Source of the DNA: Chytriomyces cf. hyalinus JEL632
Lineage: Eukaryota > Chytridiomycota > Chytridiomycetes > Chytridiales > Chytriomycetaceae
DNA length: 64,000 nucleotides
Reading direction: 5' to 3'
Assembly (NCBI GenBank): GCA_025435555.1
Contig: JAIWWG010000121.1
Span: 19,898 to 83,897, forward strand
Part shown: positions 44,314 through 55,094 of the stretch, piece by piece
Numbering within the stretch: the first letter of the stretch is position 1
Layout: the number at the start of each line of letters is the position of its first letter
Notes under the pieces: model-generated
Told to the model about the DNA's origin: nothing
Database searches by the model: none
What the model saw: the letters and a program-made list of their open reading frames with translations, nothing else
Made by a program: the position numbers and the translations under genes

Positions 44314-45087
44314 ATGCTCGCAACAAGCAAACCCATTGCCTCAAGCGGACACACATCAAGACGCGCAAAGATGGAGCATATCCTGCAACAAAGCCTGAAA
44401 GTCATTCTCGAAAAGTGGAGGTGCGGCATTGACGGGCGTCCCATTCCATCGATCGATACTCAATCACCCAAAACAGCCTCGAGAAACTGGCCCCGCATCT
44501 GCCGTTTGACGAGAGAGGCGACGAGCTGGAAGTAGTCCACTCCGATACTGCGGCGTTTATCCGGGACGCTGTGAAGGTTGTTTAGTTGCAACACGCTTTG
44601 GAAGAAATGAGTTTTGGCTAAAACGGATTCCATCATCCAGGAAGAACTGGATCTGATGCTCGAAAACCGAAATGTGCTTGCGAAACTGGATGCGCTGGAC
44701 GATCTTCTCGCAAACAACTCTAGACTCGTACGTTCGCGCATGCCCCTTGCGCAACTTGCTGTGCGACTGAAGATGTTTTTTCGACAGATTGACTCTGCGT
44801 CCGAACTCATCCCCGAAAAAGATTTGCACGCGTGGATAAAGCCGGAGGATTTGATGCGCGGTCGAGTCATGGTATTGAAACGAGTGAAAAAAGCGCAGCT
44901 GCTGAGGGAGGCTGAGCTGGTGAGTTGTATCGAAGCTGTTTTCTTCTGTTGCATGGAGTAACAACCGGATCTCTTCCAGATGGACACTGAGAACCAAGCA
45001 GAAACGGTCGAGTTTCGCGACATCGCGACAACAACCGCGTCTCTCAAATCTCAGGTCATCGCGCATGTCACCACTGAAACTTCGTAA
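44314..45087 (+). CDS. Nnf1/PMF1-like subunit of the Mis12 kinetochore complex
   Basis: Exons 44314-44420, 44477-44576, 44641-44919 and 44980-45087 give 197 residues, the usual size of Nnf1. Introns are 56-64 bp. The pattern fits Nnf1: a basic N-terminus leading into 'QQSLKVILEKWSLEKLAPHL', then 'AAFIRDAVKEELDLMLENRN' and 'VLAKLDALDDLL', the helix that pairs with Mis12 in the complex bridging centromeric chromatin to Ndc80. The helix is restored only after splicing of introns 1 and 2. The C-terminal quarter is charged and variable. Identification is by motif only; Nnf1 proteins are fast-evolving, so another small coiled-coil protein is possible. Confidence 0.6.
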
Positions 45088-45254
45088 ATAATAAACAATA
45101 AATCTCGCTCAATGCAAGACGCATCTGTTTGTCGGACAGAAATGGAAATGGAAATGGATGGAAAGAAATATAAAATATATCCAGATGCTTGGGCTCAAAA
45201 GCCACCAACGAATCAGATCGCACCAACACAAAAATAACAATAAAAAAACCAACA

Positions 45255-48162
45255 ATGCTGCGAGATCGCTTCTCGTTCTTGTTTGCCATTCTTCTCGTGC
45301 TGCTGTGCTGCCTCTCAGTGTCCGCTGATGCCGCCAGCGAAGACCTTCCACCGGGATACGCGCCAAGTGCATCGAACGTGGCTGGGGGTGAGTCCAAACT
45401 ACTCCCATACAAGGGACAGTGCTTCTAAACAACTGCCTGCCTCTGCCCGCAGAGAAATTCGAGTTCCAAAGCGACAACAAGAAAGTCCTCAACATTGTCA
45501 TCAACTCGCTCTACAAATCAAAGGACATCTTTTTGCGCGAACTTGTATCGGTGAGCTTCTCCGTATTTTGATCATATTCTTCAATGCGGAGTCAGTGAGT
45601 TGCAAATGCTGAGCGAGTCGTATTTATGAACAGAACTCGGCCGATGCCATCGACAAGATCCGATTCCAATCTCTGACAAAACCCGATATTCTGGGTATGC
45701 ATCGCGCATTTATACAAATGAATGCTTGTATTTTCAAACTCACTATTCTCTTACAGGCGAGACAACGGACCTGGCAATTAGAATCGTGGCTGACAAAGAG
45801 CGCAAGCTTCTCATCATCAGCGACACGGGCATTGGAATGGTACTCCCTCTTTCTACTCGCACAATGCTTGCAATGAACTCAATGGTTCTCGCACATCCAG
45901 ACTGCTGAGGAGCTGAAAAAGAATCTCGGAACAATTGCGCGCTCTGGAACTTCTGAATTTGTCTCCCTCTTGGATGACAAAAATGCCGACTTGAACATGA
46001 TTGGTGGGTGCTCTCATCAGTCAAGAATTCAAAAAGTGCTCATTCCGACATGTCCAAAAAAGGTCAATTCGGTGTCGGTTTCTACTCTGTCTTTCTCGTT
46101 TGCGATCGCGTCACTGTGGCTTCGAAAAACAACAACTCTACAAAGCAATACATTTGGGAGTCAACTTCTGAGAACGATTTCACCATTGGCGAAGACCCAC
46201 GCGGAAACACGCTTGGCCGCGGAACTGAAATTACTCTCCACATCAAAGATGACGCCCTGGAATTTCTTGAGGAGCATAAATTGGGAGAATTGATTGAGAA
46301 ATGTGAGTTTCTGCGAAAATATTAAGGAACCCCACAATTTCTAAATTCCACGTTTTTGCCTCAGACTCCGAGTACATTACCTTCCCCATCTACCTCTGGA
46401 AATCCAAAACGGAAACTGTGGATGTCGACTCGGATGACACTGCCGAAGACTCTGAGGTTGAAGATGTGAGTCCAAAGACACCCAAAACCGAAACCCGCAC
46501 TTTCCACGCTTGGGAGAAAATGAACAAAAACAAGCCTATTTGGGCTCGCGCTCCTGCCGAACTGTCAAGCGAAGACTACAAGGAGTTTTACAAGGCCTTC
46601 AGCAAGGACTATGATGAGCCCATGGGATGGACTCACTTTAAGGCCGAGGGAGACAATGACTTCAAATCCATCTTGTTTATTCCCAAGAGAGCACCTTCCA
46701 ACTTTTTGCAAAAGTTGGAGACGAACGTTCGAAACATTAAGTTGTTTGTGCGAAGGGTGTTCATCACGGACGATACTGTTGAGTAATTCATTATTCCATA
46801 TCATGTAAGCAAGACTGATCAGATGTGATAAACAGGAACTTTTCCCGTCATGGTTGTCCTTCATCACCGGTTTGGTTGACAGCGACGATTTGCCACTGAA
46901 CGTTTCTCGTGAGACTTTGCAAAAGCACACCCTGCTGAAGAGCATTAAGAAGAAGATGATTGCCAAGGTAAGAGGGTCTTTATATGATTTTTCCCAAGGT
47001 GACCTAAGCAGCGTGACTGTATTCCAGGCCATCGAAATGATTCGTTCCATTGCCAACGATGAGTCCAAATCCGCCGAGTTTTTCAAACAATTTGGAGTCG
47101 CCATCAAGCTCGGAGTTGTCAGTGATGCCAAGAACAAGGACAAGCTTACTAAAATTCTGCGCTTCCACTCGTCTCACTCTGACGAACTGACAACCCTCGC
47201 GGACTACAAAAAGAGAATGAAGAACAAGCAGCCACAGATTTATTACATAACTGGTGCCAACTTGGTCAGTTTCTTGTTCAAGTTTCCTTTGAATCAATGT
47301 TTCATCTAAACGTTGGTCTTTTCAGAACACTGTTAAAAACTCTCCAGTTGTTGAAGTGCCACTTGCCCGTGGTTACGAAGTGCTCTACATGGTGCGCGTT
47401 TTTGTTTGACAATGCCCAACACGTTCTAATGACATTGGTTAGGTTGACCCAATGGATGAATACCTTCTGCAACAAGCACTTAGCGAATTTGACGGAACGC
47501 CACTGCAATCCCTGTCAAAGAGTGGCCTCCTTTACGGCGACGAAGGCTCCGACGAAGATGAATCCATCAAGGACAAGTTTGCAGACTTGAGTGAATGGTT
47601 GCAAAGTACGCTGTCTGAATACGTTGAAGCCGTATCCGTGTCCACGCGTCTCTCCAAGTCCCCCACCGCAGTCATTGCAAACAAGATGGGTCTTTCTGGA
47701 AACATGGAAAAAATCATGAGCGCACAAGCACTTCAGACTGGTGAAAACCATATGCTCAAGTACTACCAGTCTTTGAAAAAGACGCTTGAAATCAACCCGT
47801 ACCATCCTGTCATCAAGGCTCTCGCCGAAAAGATTGAGAAACCGGACAATGAGGAAGAACTGAAGCAGATCGCTGTTGTTTTGTACGAAAGCGCGTTGAT
47901 TCGGTCTGGATTTGAATTGACGGACGCGCATGGATTTGTTGGCCGAATTGAGCAGATTCTGAGAGGGTCGTTGGGAGTCTCATCGGATGCGCAGGCCGAA
48001 TACACTGTTGTGCCTGCGAAAGAGCGCGAGGTTGGAGATGATAAGAAGAAGAAAGAGGACTCTGCCGACGTTGAGGATGTCGAGCATGATGAGTGAGTGT
48101 TTTGTTTGATTTGAAGAAATACGCGTTCTGGACGCTAACCATTTGCATCTATCAGGTTGTAA
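45255..48162 (+). CDS. GRP94/endoplasmin, ER-resident Hsp90
   Basis: Twelve exons (45255-45387, 45453-45550, 45634-45694, 45757-45839, 45901-46003, 46063-46302, 46365-46777, 46836-46967, 47028-47264, 47326-47391, 47443-48092, 48156-48162) give 740 residues without any frame problem. A signal peptide ('[17 protein letters not shown]') opens the protein. The GHKL ATPase domain has '[20 protein letters not shown]', '[20 protein letters not shown]', '[13 protein letters not shown]'; the middle domain '[11 protein letters not shown]', '[15 protein letters not shown]'; the C-terminal dimer domain is complete. An acidic linker follows '[14 protein letters not shown]'. The protein ends HDEL, the fungal-type ER retention signal, whose Glu codon is split by the last intron. 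GRP94 is not found in the common yeasts, so its presence supports an early-diverging lineage. One donor is GTTGAG (46778). Confidence 0.97.
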
Positions 48163-48195
48163 AAGCGATTTGTTCAAACGGGATTCGATATCCTT

Positions 48196-48201
48196 AATAA
48201 A
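48196..48201 (+). terminator. AATAAA of the GRP94 gene
   Basis: Canonical poly(A) signal 34 bp beyond the stop codon, in the spacer before the convergent BSD-domain gene. Confidence 0.55.
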
Positions 48202-48333
48202 AATGGATATTCATGTTGATGGTTTATTGCTAGTTATGTGACACTCCAGCAGAGAAATCGTCGAAAGGCGATTTATCGAAAGACAGGCCGTCACAGATGA
48301 AACCAAACTATTGTTTTTGTACAGTTCTTGGAG

Positions 48334-49426
48334 TCAGACTTCGTCAAGTTCATTCTGCAGCTCCTTCTCCCAGTCTGCACCAAAAGATTCTGTCGAAGCA
48401 TACTCTTCATCCCCAAGCGCCGCGTCTTCAAGAGAGTCCGGGATATCAATCCCACTGATAATCAGCCCAGGTGAACCAGAAAGGCCCGTTTCTGCTACTG
48501 AAAAGCTTTCGACAGAGTTTGACTGCGCCATACTTGATGAGGAGGACGATACCCCTTCCAGGGGTGTCTTTACGGATGTATTGATAGATTCGGTTGGTAA
48601 ATTCACTGATGCTAAAGATTCCGATGCATTCACAACGATCGATGGCTGCTGGTTTAGAAGCATGCTCGACTGCTGCAGTCGAGTGACTCTGTAGAAATAG
48701 TTTTGCCAAAATCGGTCGTCCTTGATTTGTTTGGGTACTAATTCGAAGCGCATTTGTTCGAGCTGTTTGTCGATTTGAAGTATCGCCTGTGTTTCGGACA
48801 AGTGGGAGGATGTTGGGAGGATGTTTGTGTGACGCATTATGACTTACCAAGGCGGTTGGGAGGTATTTTGGCATGTTAAAGACAAAGTCGGTTCCATCTG
48901 GCGGACTGACTAAAAAGTTCCTCTTGTCCTGTGTAAGAGGATGCGTTGAGTGATGAGTGGTCGGAGTGGGGAGGAAAACAAACAAGTCTGAACCCACCGC
49001 AGATAAAGCGAGGATCTGTGTTCGTAGGTTGTCTGCATCGACACCATTTTCGGCGGTTTCCCACGGGAGGGATTGAGTCTGATTGGCCGGTGCATGGGCC
49101 GGCGGAAGAGCCACGAGTGGGGAGGTGTCATCTCCATCTATATCCCCAGCCTGCTGTCTGCCCCTCACACCCATCCTGTTGAGACCCTCCTGGACACCAA
49201 CTGGAATAGGAATGCTCATCTTTGCCAGAACGGCTTTTGTGTCAAGCTTGACAATGTTGGTCTCTTCGACATCGCCCATTTCGCGCTTGGCTTCGACGGT
49301 GATGCGGTGCTGGGTCTCGAGATCTGCGGCGGCTTTGCGGGCTGACTCTTCCATGGTTGTGGCGGCTTTGGCCACTGTGTCGGCAACGCTTGTTGCAAAC
49401 TTTGTGAAGCTGGTCCAGGTGGACAT
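48334..49426 (-). CDS. BSD-domain protein (SYAP1-like)
   Basis: Exons 48998-49426, 48848-48928 and 48334-48786 give 320 residues with phase-0 introns. The N-terminal 60 residues are an amphipathic Ala-rich helix ('FATSVADTVAKAATTMEESA'). The BSD domain spans exons 2-3: 'NFLVSPPDGTDFVF', 'ILQIDKQLEQMRFELVPKQI' and the signature 'DDRFWQNYFYRV' with paired Phe-Trp. The tail is acidic and ends 'DWEKELQNELDEV', as in synapse-associated protein 1 and fungal BSD proteins, which are cytosolic/membrane-associated adaptors in growth signalling. TFIIH p62 also has BSD domains but lacks this layout. The gene converges on GRP94 with 171 bp between stops. The start 49426 is the second of two in-frame ATGs. 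Confidence 0.85.
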
Positions 49427-49624
49427 TGGCAAAGTTTATGACGTTATTATTCGCCATACACATACATGCACACATACGCAGGGATGCACAACGCCAGTTA
49501 AGTGAATGAGGCAATAAGGCAACGGGACCAGACCGGGCCGTTACCCCGGCGATTTCAGGTATCAAAACTGGATGAGCGAAGATCTACATAAAACAACTGA
49601 CAATTCAGCCGCTTACTACCTAAC

Positions 49625-50086
49625 ATGAACAACGAGGACCTGCACAGGCTCGCAAAAGACTTTCACCACCTGCGCCTTGAAATGATTGAACGGTCGAACC
49701 AAATTCTTTCCGCCTTCGAAACTGCCTTGAAGCAGTCCTCCACAAAACCGCCCTCGACCGAGCATATCAACTGCTTGGACTTTGGGATCCGAATCACGGA
49801 AGGAGACTACGTTGCGAGCATTGATGCCGCCCAGTCACCCTCGCAGCCGTCTTTGTTTTTTGAAGGGGAAAAACGATCCGCTGCAAGGAGCGTGGCGGCG
49901 TCTCAGCAGACGGATCTAAATTTCGGAGGAACACCGGGCATTTCACGTTCAAATACAAAGAAGCTGCTGGAGCCGATCCATCGCTCGTTGACAGCGACAA
50001 AGAAGATGTTTGTCCGAACCAGTTCTGTGATTTCGCGCAATGAGAGCCTCGGTGCTGGCCACCAGTCACCGCCAACGCGTGTGTAA
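49625..50086 (+). CDS. 154-codon frame just upstream of, and in phase with, the channel gene
   Basis: It reads 'MNNEDLHRLAKDFHHLRLEM' then a Ser/Thr-rich segment to 'GHQSPPTRV' and a TAA. The channel ATG (50102) follows after 15 nt in the same frame, and the composition (Ser/Pro/Arg-rich, no domain) continues without change. So this is probably the true N-terminus of the channel interrupted by one stop. A 14-nt 'intron' GTAAGGAATAACAG would remove the stop but is far too short to be spliced normally. Alternatives: nonsense polymorphism, readthrough, or two compensating errors. Confidence 0.5.
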   Translation: MNNEDLHRLAKDFHHLRLEMIERSNQILSAFETALKQSSTKPPSTEHINCLDFGIRITEGDYVASIDAAQSPSQPSLFFEGEKRSAARSVAASQQTDLNFGGTPGISRSNTKKLLEPIHRSLTATKKMFVRTSSVISRNESLGAGHQSPPTRV

Positions 50087-50101
50087 GGAATAACAGCAGT
50101 G

Positions 50102-52956
50102 ATGCAACCCGAAAAAACTGAATTGGCAATGTCCCCGCCAGCGCTGCCTCTTCCAAGATTCCAACAGAGCGAACCGCAAAAACAACTCGTTGCAAATGCC
50201 TTGGCCGCAATGAAACCTCAACTTTCCATTGTCAATGAACGGAACTCAGCATTCAACTCCTACTCGTCTATGGACTCTTCGCACACGACACCGTCGCTCT
50301 TCACCAGAAAGGCACCAGTCCAAATTGAGCACGAGTCCTCCTCCGCGTTGATCAAGTCTCATTCATCAACGTTTGAGCAAGAACCGAGTATTTCAGTTGC
50401 CATTGATTTTGGAAATTACGCAGTGCCAAGGTACCTGCAATCTGCAACATCATCCTTGAAAGCAAACGCGTCGGCAGATTCAATCGATCCTGTTCCTACA
50501 ACTTCATCTCTGCTTGCAACTCCAAAATCTGAAGTCATTTATCAGCAATTCGCTCCCTCCTTGTCCCGCAACAGAAGTAGTATTCCGTTCCAGCCGCCTC
50601 TACCTCCAATGCAGAAAAGCATGTCTGGCGACACTCAACCCACAGCTGCATCGAGTGCAACTCCCAAATCTGAAGCCCCCCAGCATCCTCTCGGTAGCAC
50701 CATGCCCCGTAGAAGAAGAAGCAGCCTTCCGTACCAGCCATTGCACAGAAGTAGTTCTGAACACACTCACTCGGATGTTAATTCACTGAATACGACCCTC
50801 AAATCTGCAATCGTACATCAGTTTGCCGACCCCTCTATATCCCGCACAAGAAGAAGAAGCAGTGTTCCGTTCCAACAGCCCCCGCTTTCCCCGCAGAAGG
50901 GCCCTTTTAGCGAAGCTCACAAAAATAATAATAATGCGACACAAAATTCGCTGGTTTACTCCACAGGATCTCATTCCGCGAGACATGGACAAGTTCCGCA
51001 AGATCCCAAAACGATTCCTCCAAATTTTGTCGAACGGATTTTCTTGTTCCCAGCGTATGATCGCAAAGGCAGGCGCATTGGACTGGAATCTCTGTCGGCT
51101 TTTGGAGACATCCATGCAAACTTTTACGTGAATGGCATTCATCCCCGCTCAGTGTTTTCAAACATGTGGGATCTGTCGATGGGATGTAAGATACTTTACA
51201 TTTGCTTTTTATGGTGTTGCTCAGGGATATTGAGTGTCTCTGTTTTGCAGTCGTCATGTTTCTGCTTCTTTGGATCATTCCGTTCGTTGCCGCGTACAAC
51301 CCTGTCTATGAATTTTGCAACGTCAATATGCTAGCAATATCCATTTCCGTCATATTTCTTTGCGATTCTGTCGTGTCGCTGATAACTCCTGAGCTGGTGA
51401 ACGGAGACTTCACCTTCGATCTGAGCGAATACGAGAAAGCGCGACCCACACTGCCGGTGTGGTTGCATTGTTGGCTACGAACTAAATTCTTCATCAATTT
51501 ACTGTCAATGGTAAGTTTGAATGAAATACTTGGCGTCGCTTTCTTCGAAGTGTGATGAAAAAAACAACCATGTAGGTACCAATTTCCGTCTTCTTCCAAG
51601 ACCAGCTGCACAACGAATTCTTTCTATTTCTATGTCTCATCCGCGGCGTAAAGTTGTGCAGCCACTTTTGTCGCTGTCCAACCATGATTAATCTGGCGTG
51701 GCGATTGGATGATCTTGTCGGGACCTCCGTTTCAAGCGTTATACCCCTCACGAGTGGAATCTTTTTGTTTATTCACTTTAACGCTTGTACCATTTTTATG
51801 ATGGGTCGTATGGCGGGTTTTGTCGGGTGTGTGGCCATTTCTAGATTCCGCAACCCTGTTTGAAACGTATATTTGGACGTTTTACAAGGTATATTCATCT
51901 CCTTGTATCTGGAAATTTCCGTGAAGTAACTGCTGTTCAAAACAGGCTGTCGGAAACATGTTCCCGACTTCGTTCAAGTATGACTTTTGTCTTTTCTTTA
52001 AAATTCCTATAAAGGATGTTGCTGACGTACCACAGCCCATGGACACCATGGGAACAGATTGCCTCATTAGTATACATCATGTTCGCCGCTGTTGTGGTAT
52101 GTTGTCAATGAATGATACCCAACCTTGGACGACGCGTTGACATGAGTATTCGCTCGTATCTGACATTTTCGCAGTACGCAGTATTCCTGGGAGCTATATC
52201 TTCGGCAGTGATGGCAGTGAATCCATCTGGACGCTTGTTTGATCAGAAAATTGGAGAGCTTCGCGATTACATTCGTTCAAAAGATTTGAGCAAAGAAACC
52301 GAGGTTCGGCTCCTCATGTACTACGAAACTCGATACCGTGGCAAATACTTTGAAGAAGATGCGTTGCTTTCAGATTTGAACGACTCGTTAAAAGCGGTTC
52401 GTGCACTTTCCTTGAATTGCTTGAATATTTCTGACAGCGCAAACTTCAAAATAGGAAATTCTTTTACAAAATACCAGAAAACTCATCATAAATGTACCAT
52501 TCTTGAAACGAAGTGTATGTGATGGAAGAGACGAGTTATTTATCGGGAGGATAGCGGCCGCGTTGCTTTCGATAAACTTTATCCCTGGAGATTACGTCAC
52601 AAAGCAAGGAGACTCTGGATCAGACATGTACTTTATTTTGAACGGAAAGGCCGAAGAAGTATACGTAAATGAGAAGCTTGCTGTTATTCTTGGGGCTGGT
52701 GCATATTTTGGAGGTATCAACTGTTTTAAAGACCATGAACCAACGGACACGTCTGATATGTGATTCCACAGAGATTGGGCTCATTAAAAAAACGCTCCGG
52801 ACGGCAACAGTACAAGCTGTCTTGCCAAGTTTAATGTATCGACTCACGTACACGGATTTCCACAAAATTCTCGACGACTTTTCCGACATGAGGTTACTGA
52901 TAGAAATGCTCGCGGGGGAGAGAGCCACGGTCATGAAACTGCAGGAATTTAAATAG
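50102..52956 (+). CDS. HCN/CNG-type cyclic-nucleotide-gated channel with atypical pore
   Basis: Exons 50102-51185, 51251-51510, 51576-51888, 51946-51977, 52015-52096, 52175-52396, 52455-52713 and 52772-52956 give about 811 residues if one extra G near 51829 is ignored. The first 330 residues are low-complexity (Ser/Pro/Arg with repeated 'RRRSS' patches). Helices S1-S6 follow: 'FVMFLLLWIIPFVAAYN', 'VNMLAISISVIFLCDSVV', 'TKFFINLLSMVPISVFF', an S4 with few Arg, 'LTSGIFLFIHFNACTIF', pore helix 'TYIWTFYKAVGNMF' and S6 'YIMFAAVVYAVFLGAIS'. The C-linker has 'YYETRYRGKYFEED' and the cyclic-nucleotide site 'GDYVTKQGDSGSDMYFI', 'YFGEIGLIKKTLRTATV' with the phosphate-binding Arg. Where the filter (C-I-G-Y-G in HCN) is expected the sequence is P-T-S-F-K. 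It should respond to cAMP/cGMP; ion selectivity is unclear. Confidence 0.85.
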
Positions 52957-52959
52957 TTT

Positions 52960-53900
52960 GCTTTTTATTATAGGAAAGCCGCGTTCACTGCGCACTCTTC
53001 TCCACAGCTCTGTTCTTGTTTCAGAAGAAGCACGCTGTATTCAAAAAATAAAGAAGTCGTGCTTTATTTGAGTATGACATCGATATCTGCCCCACCGTCC
53101 ATTGTCACACTTTTTATGGAGTTTTTATCAAGGATGTGTTGGAATCCCCGGCTGAGAGCCACTGCCCATGAGATTATCGTGAGGCACTTGGGTGGTTCAT
53201 GAGATTGTTTTTGTACCGTTCAGGTGCCACAATTTCTTTATTACATTTCCACTGGACATAAGTTTAAGTATTTAAGATGGCATATTCAGACAAATAAACA
53301 CAACTCTCTCTCAAATCTCAACACGTTATCAGCACCAGCTACCAACTAAGCAAGAAAGAACAAGACCTACCAACCAAGGGTTGGACAAGACGGAGGAGGG
53401 AGTCATGCTACCATCCCACAAGCAACTGAGCGACCCACAGAGGGCCAGGGAGCTACTGGATGCGGTCAGGAAACCTACTGAGGCAAGCTCGGGAAATGTA
53501 GCGATGCAAGAATGTTTGGATTTGGCTTATGGGCTGATAAGTATTTATTATCTTAAGGTGAATCACAACACATCAAAAACAGCTCTCCTTATATACATTT
53601 TTGGCTCCCATAAAATCTCATTGGGCTTTCTTCAGTTTCTCTTTTGAGCCACCCTATTTTCATTTCATTTGTCATTTCATTTCTACAAATGAGATTTGAT
53701 GTGAAATCATCCATTTTTCATTTGCAGTTTGAAATTGCTGAAAAAGTGAGTCAGTGCTGACAATTCAGTTTTTCAAGCTGATTAGTCATTCATTACTGGC
53801 TGACAGTTAAGGCTTGTCAATTATAATTAATATCCCCACACTGGGTAAGGTTATTGATTAATTGCTTGACTGGCTTGACATATTAGTCATACAAAAGTAG
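52960..53900. other. Gene-poor stretch, possible retroelement leader
   Basis: A poly(A)-signal-like AATAAA lies near 53047. Around 53265-53345 a TATA-like 'TTTAAG' is followed by a C/T-rich leader with 'CTCAACACGTTATCAGCACC', then an 88-codon frame (53381-53647) starting 'MDKTEEGVMLPSHKQLSDPQ'. The layout recalls the R/U5-leader-Gag start of a Copia-type element, but no second LTR or gag/pol domains follow. Low certainty. Confidence 0.25.
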
Positions 53901-53924
53901 CAATAGAATACTTTTCCAAGTAGA

Positions 53925-54058
53925 TTTCTATTTCTTCTTCTTCTGCTTATTTCTCTATAAAGATCAGAAGATAGCTGCATGAAGTTGGCAGCAGTGTGGG
54001 TTGAACCAGGGACCTGTGGGTCTTTGGTCGCGAACCTTAACAACTAAGCCAGAATCAT
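53925..54058 (-). mobile_element. tRNA-derived SINE head
   Basis: On the minus strand 54051 reads 'TGGCTTAGTTGTTAAGG', a good RNA polymerase III A box, and 54007-53998 reads GGTTCAACCC, a B box, at tRNA-like spacing. The stems that a functional tRNA needs do not form, so it is a tRNA relic. It is followed by a unique body and an AGAAGAAGAAGAAATAGAAA-type simple tail near 53930, the normal build of a SINE. Confidence 0.6.
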
Positions 54059-54424
54059 ATGAATTCCAAACAAGTACTTTCAACCATGTTTATGCTTGAT
54101 CAGAGCAAGAATAGTTGAAATCATGTAGTAGAATAAGCTATCATCATCTACAAGTCTGCACCCTTTATAGAATACGAGTATTCGTGTATTCATTCCTTGT
54201 TATAGTATCAACTAGACGTTTACCCTACTCAATGTCATAATTCATGCCCATATGTATTGAGGTTGGTGGAATGGTGAGGTGCATGACTCTTCTTTATCTG
54301 CAGTAGAGAATAAGAGATGAATCAGGGAGAATTAACCTTTATTGAAGTAAACAGTGCTCCATCACTTGAGACTGATATTCAACATAAACGAACGCAACGA
54401 CCTCCTTGAACCATTTGTACCCAC

Positions 54425-54884
54425 CATGGACACACACAGCCAGCCCATTATCCCAGATGAACAACCCACAAATCCTCAACAACAAATACAACAAGACCCC
54501 GTTACTATTATACTTAATCGTTCTGCAGCCCAAGAGGCTCGAATTGAAGAACTCACCGCCGCGCTTCAAAGACTCTACCAGAACACGCCTGCTCCTGCCC
54601 CAGCTCCAGCTGTTGCCCAAACTGAATCTACCCAAACTCCAGCCCGTCGATTACCTGCCTTCAGACTACCTGCAATCAAACCACCCCCCTTTGGTGGAGA
54701 ATACCATAATAAGCCAGCCTACGAACTTCAAAACCAAATTGATGACTATCTCGAATGCTCCTACGAACTCTGTTTACTCTATGGACTTGCGCCCTCTACC
54801 TCAGACATGGTAGGCAGCACTACCAGTCAGCATTTGATAGCCAGACATCAGGGCTACTGCTGCCAGGTGCAGCGGTTACGCTAG
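54425..54884 (+). mobile_element. Truncated retrotransposon Gag (Ty3/Gypsy-like)
   Basis: The frame from ATG 54425 reads 'MDTHSQPIIPDEQPTNPQQQ', a coiled coil 'AAQEARIEELTAALQRLY', a Pro/Ala linker and 'PAIKPPPFGGEYHNKPAYEL', where 'P..F.G......L' is the usual entry to the Gag capsid domain. The frame then breaks; 'QSHFVHWLDSFRFNHQQ' in another phase (54888-55091) is perhaps its continuation. No zinc knuckle, protease or reverse transcriptase is present, so it is a 5' fragment. Confidence 0.45.
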
Positions 54885-55094
54885 CAGGTGTTGGGCATCA
54901 CTCAGAGTCACTTTGTGCATTGGTTGGATAGTTTTCGATTTAATCACCAACAGAGCAGCGCCAAGGCAAAAAGGCTCTCTAGGGAACAATCTCCACGACT
55001 CATGGGCCCTGCCACCCAATTTGAGGTGATTTCACCCCCATGTGAAGGCTGGCTGTGCCCAAAAGTGGAGATATGTCCCTTAAAGTCGTGACAA

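Noticed and set aside
44069-44368. 99-codon minus-strand frame downstream of gene B
   Set aside because: It overlaps exon 1 of the Nnf1-like gene; although 'PPAPI' recurs in the left arm near 31735, this is explained by the duplicated DNA.
53985-54058. Functional tRNA gene on the minus strand
   Set aside because: A and B boxes are present but acceptor and T-arm stems do not pair, and the flanks look like a SINE body and tail.
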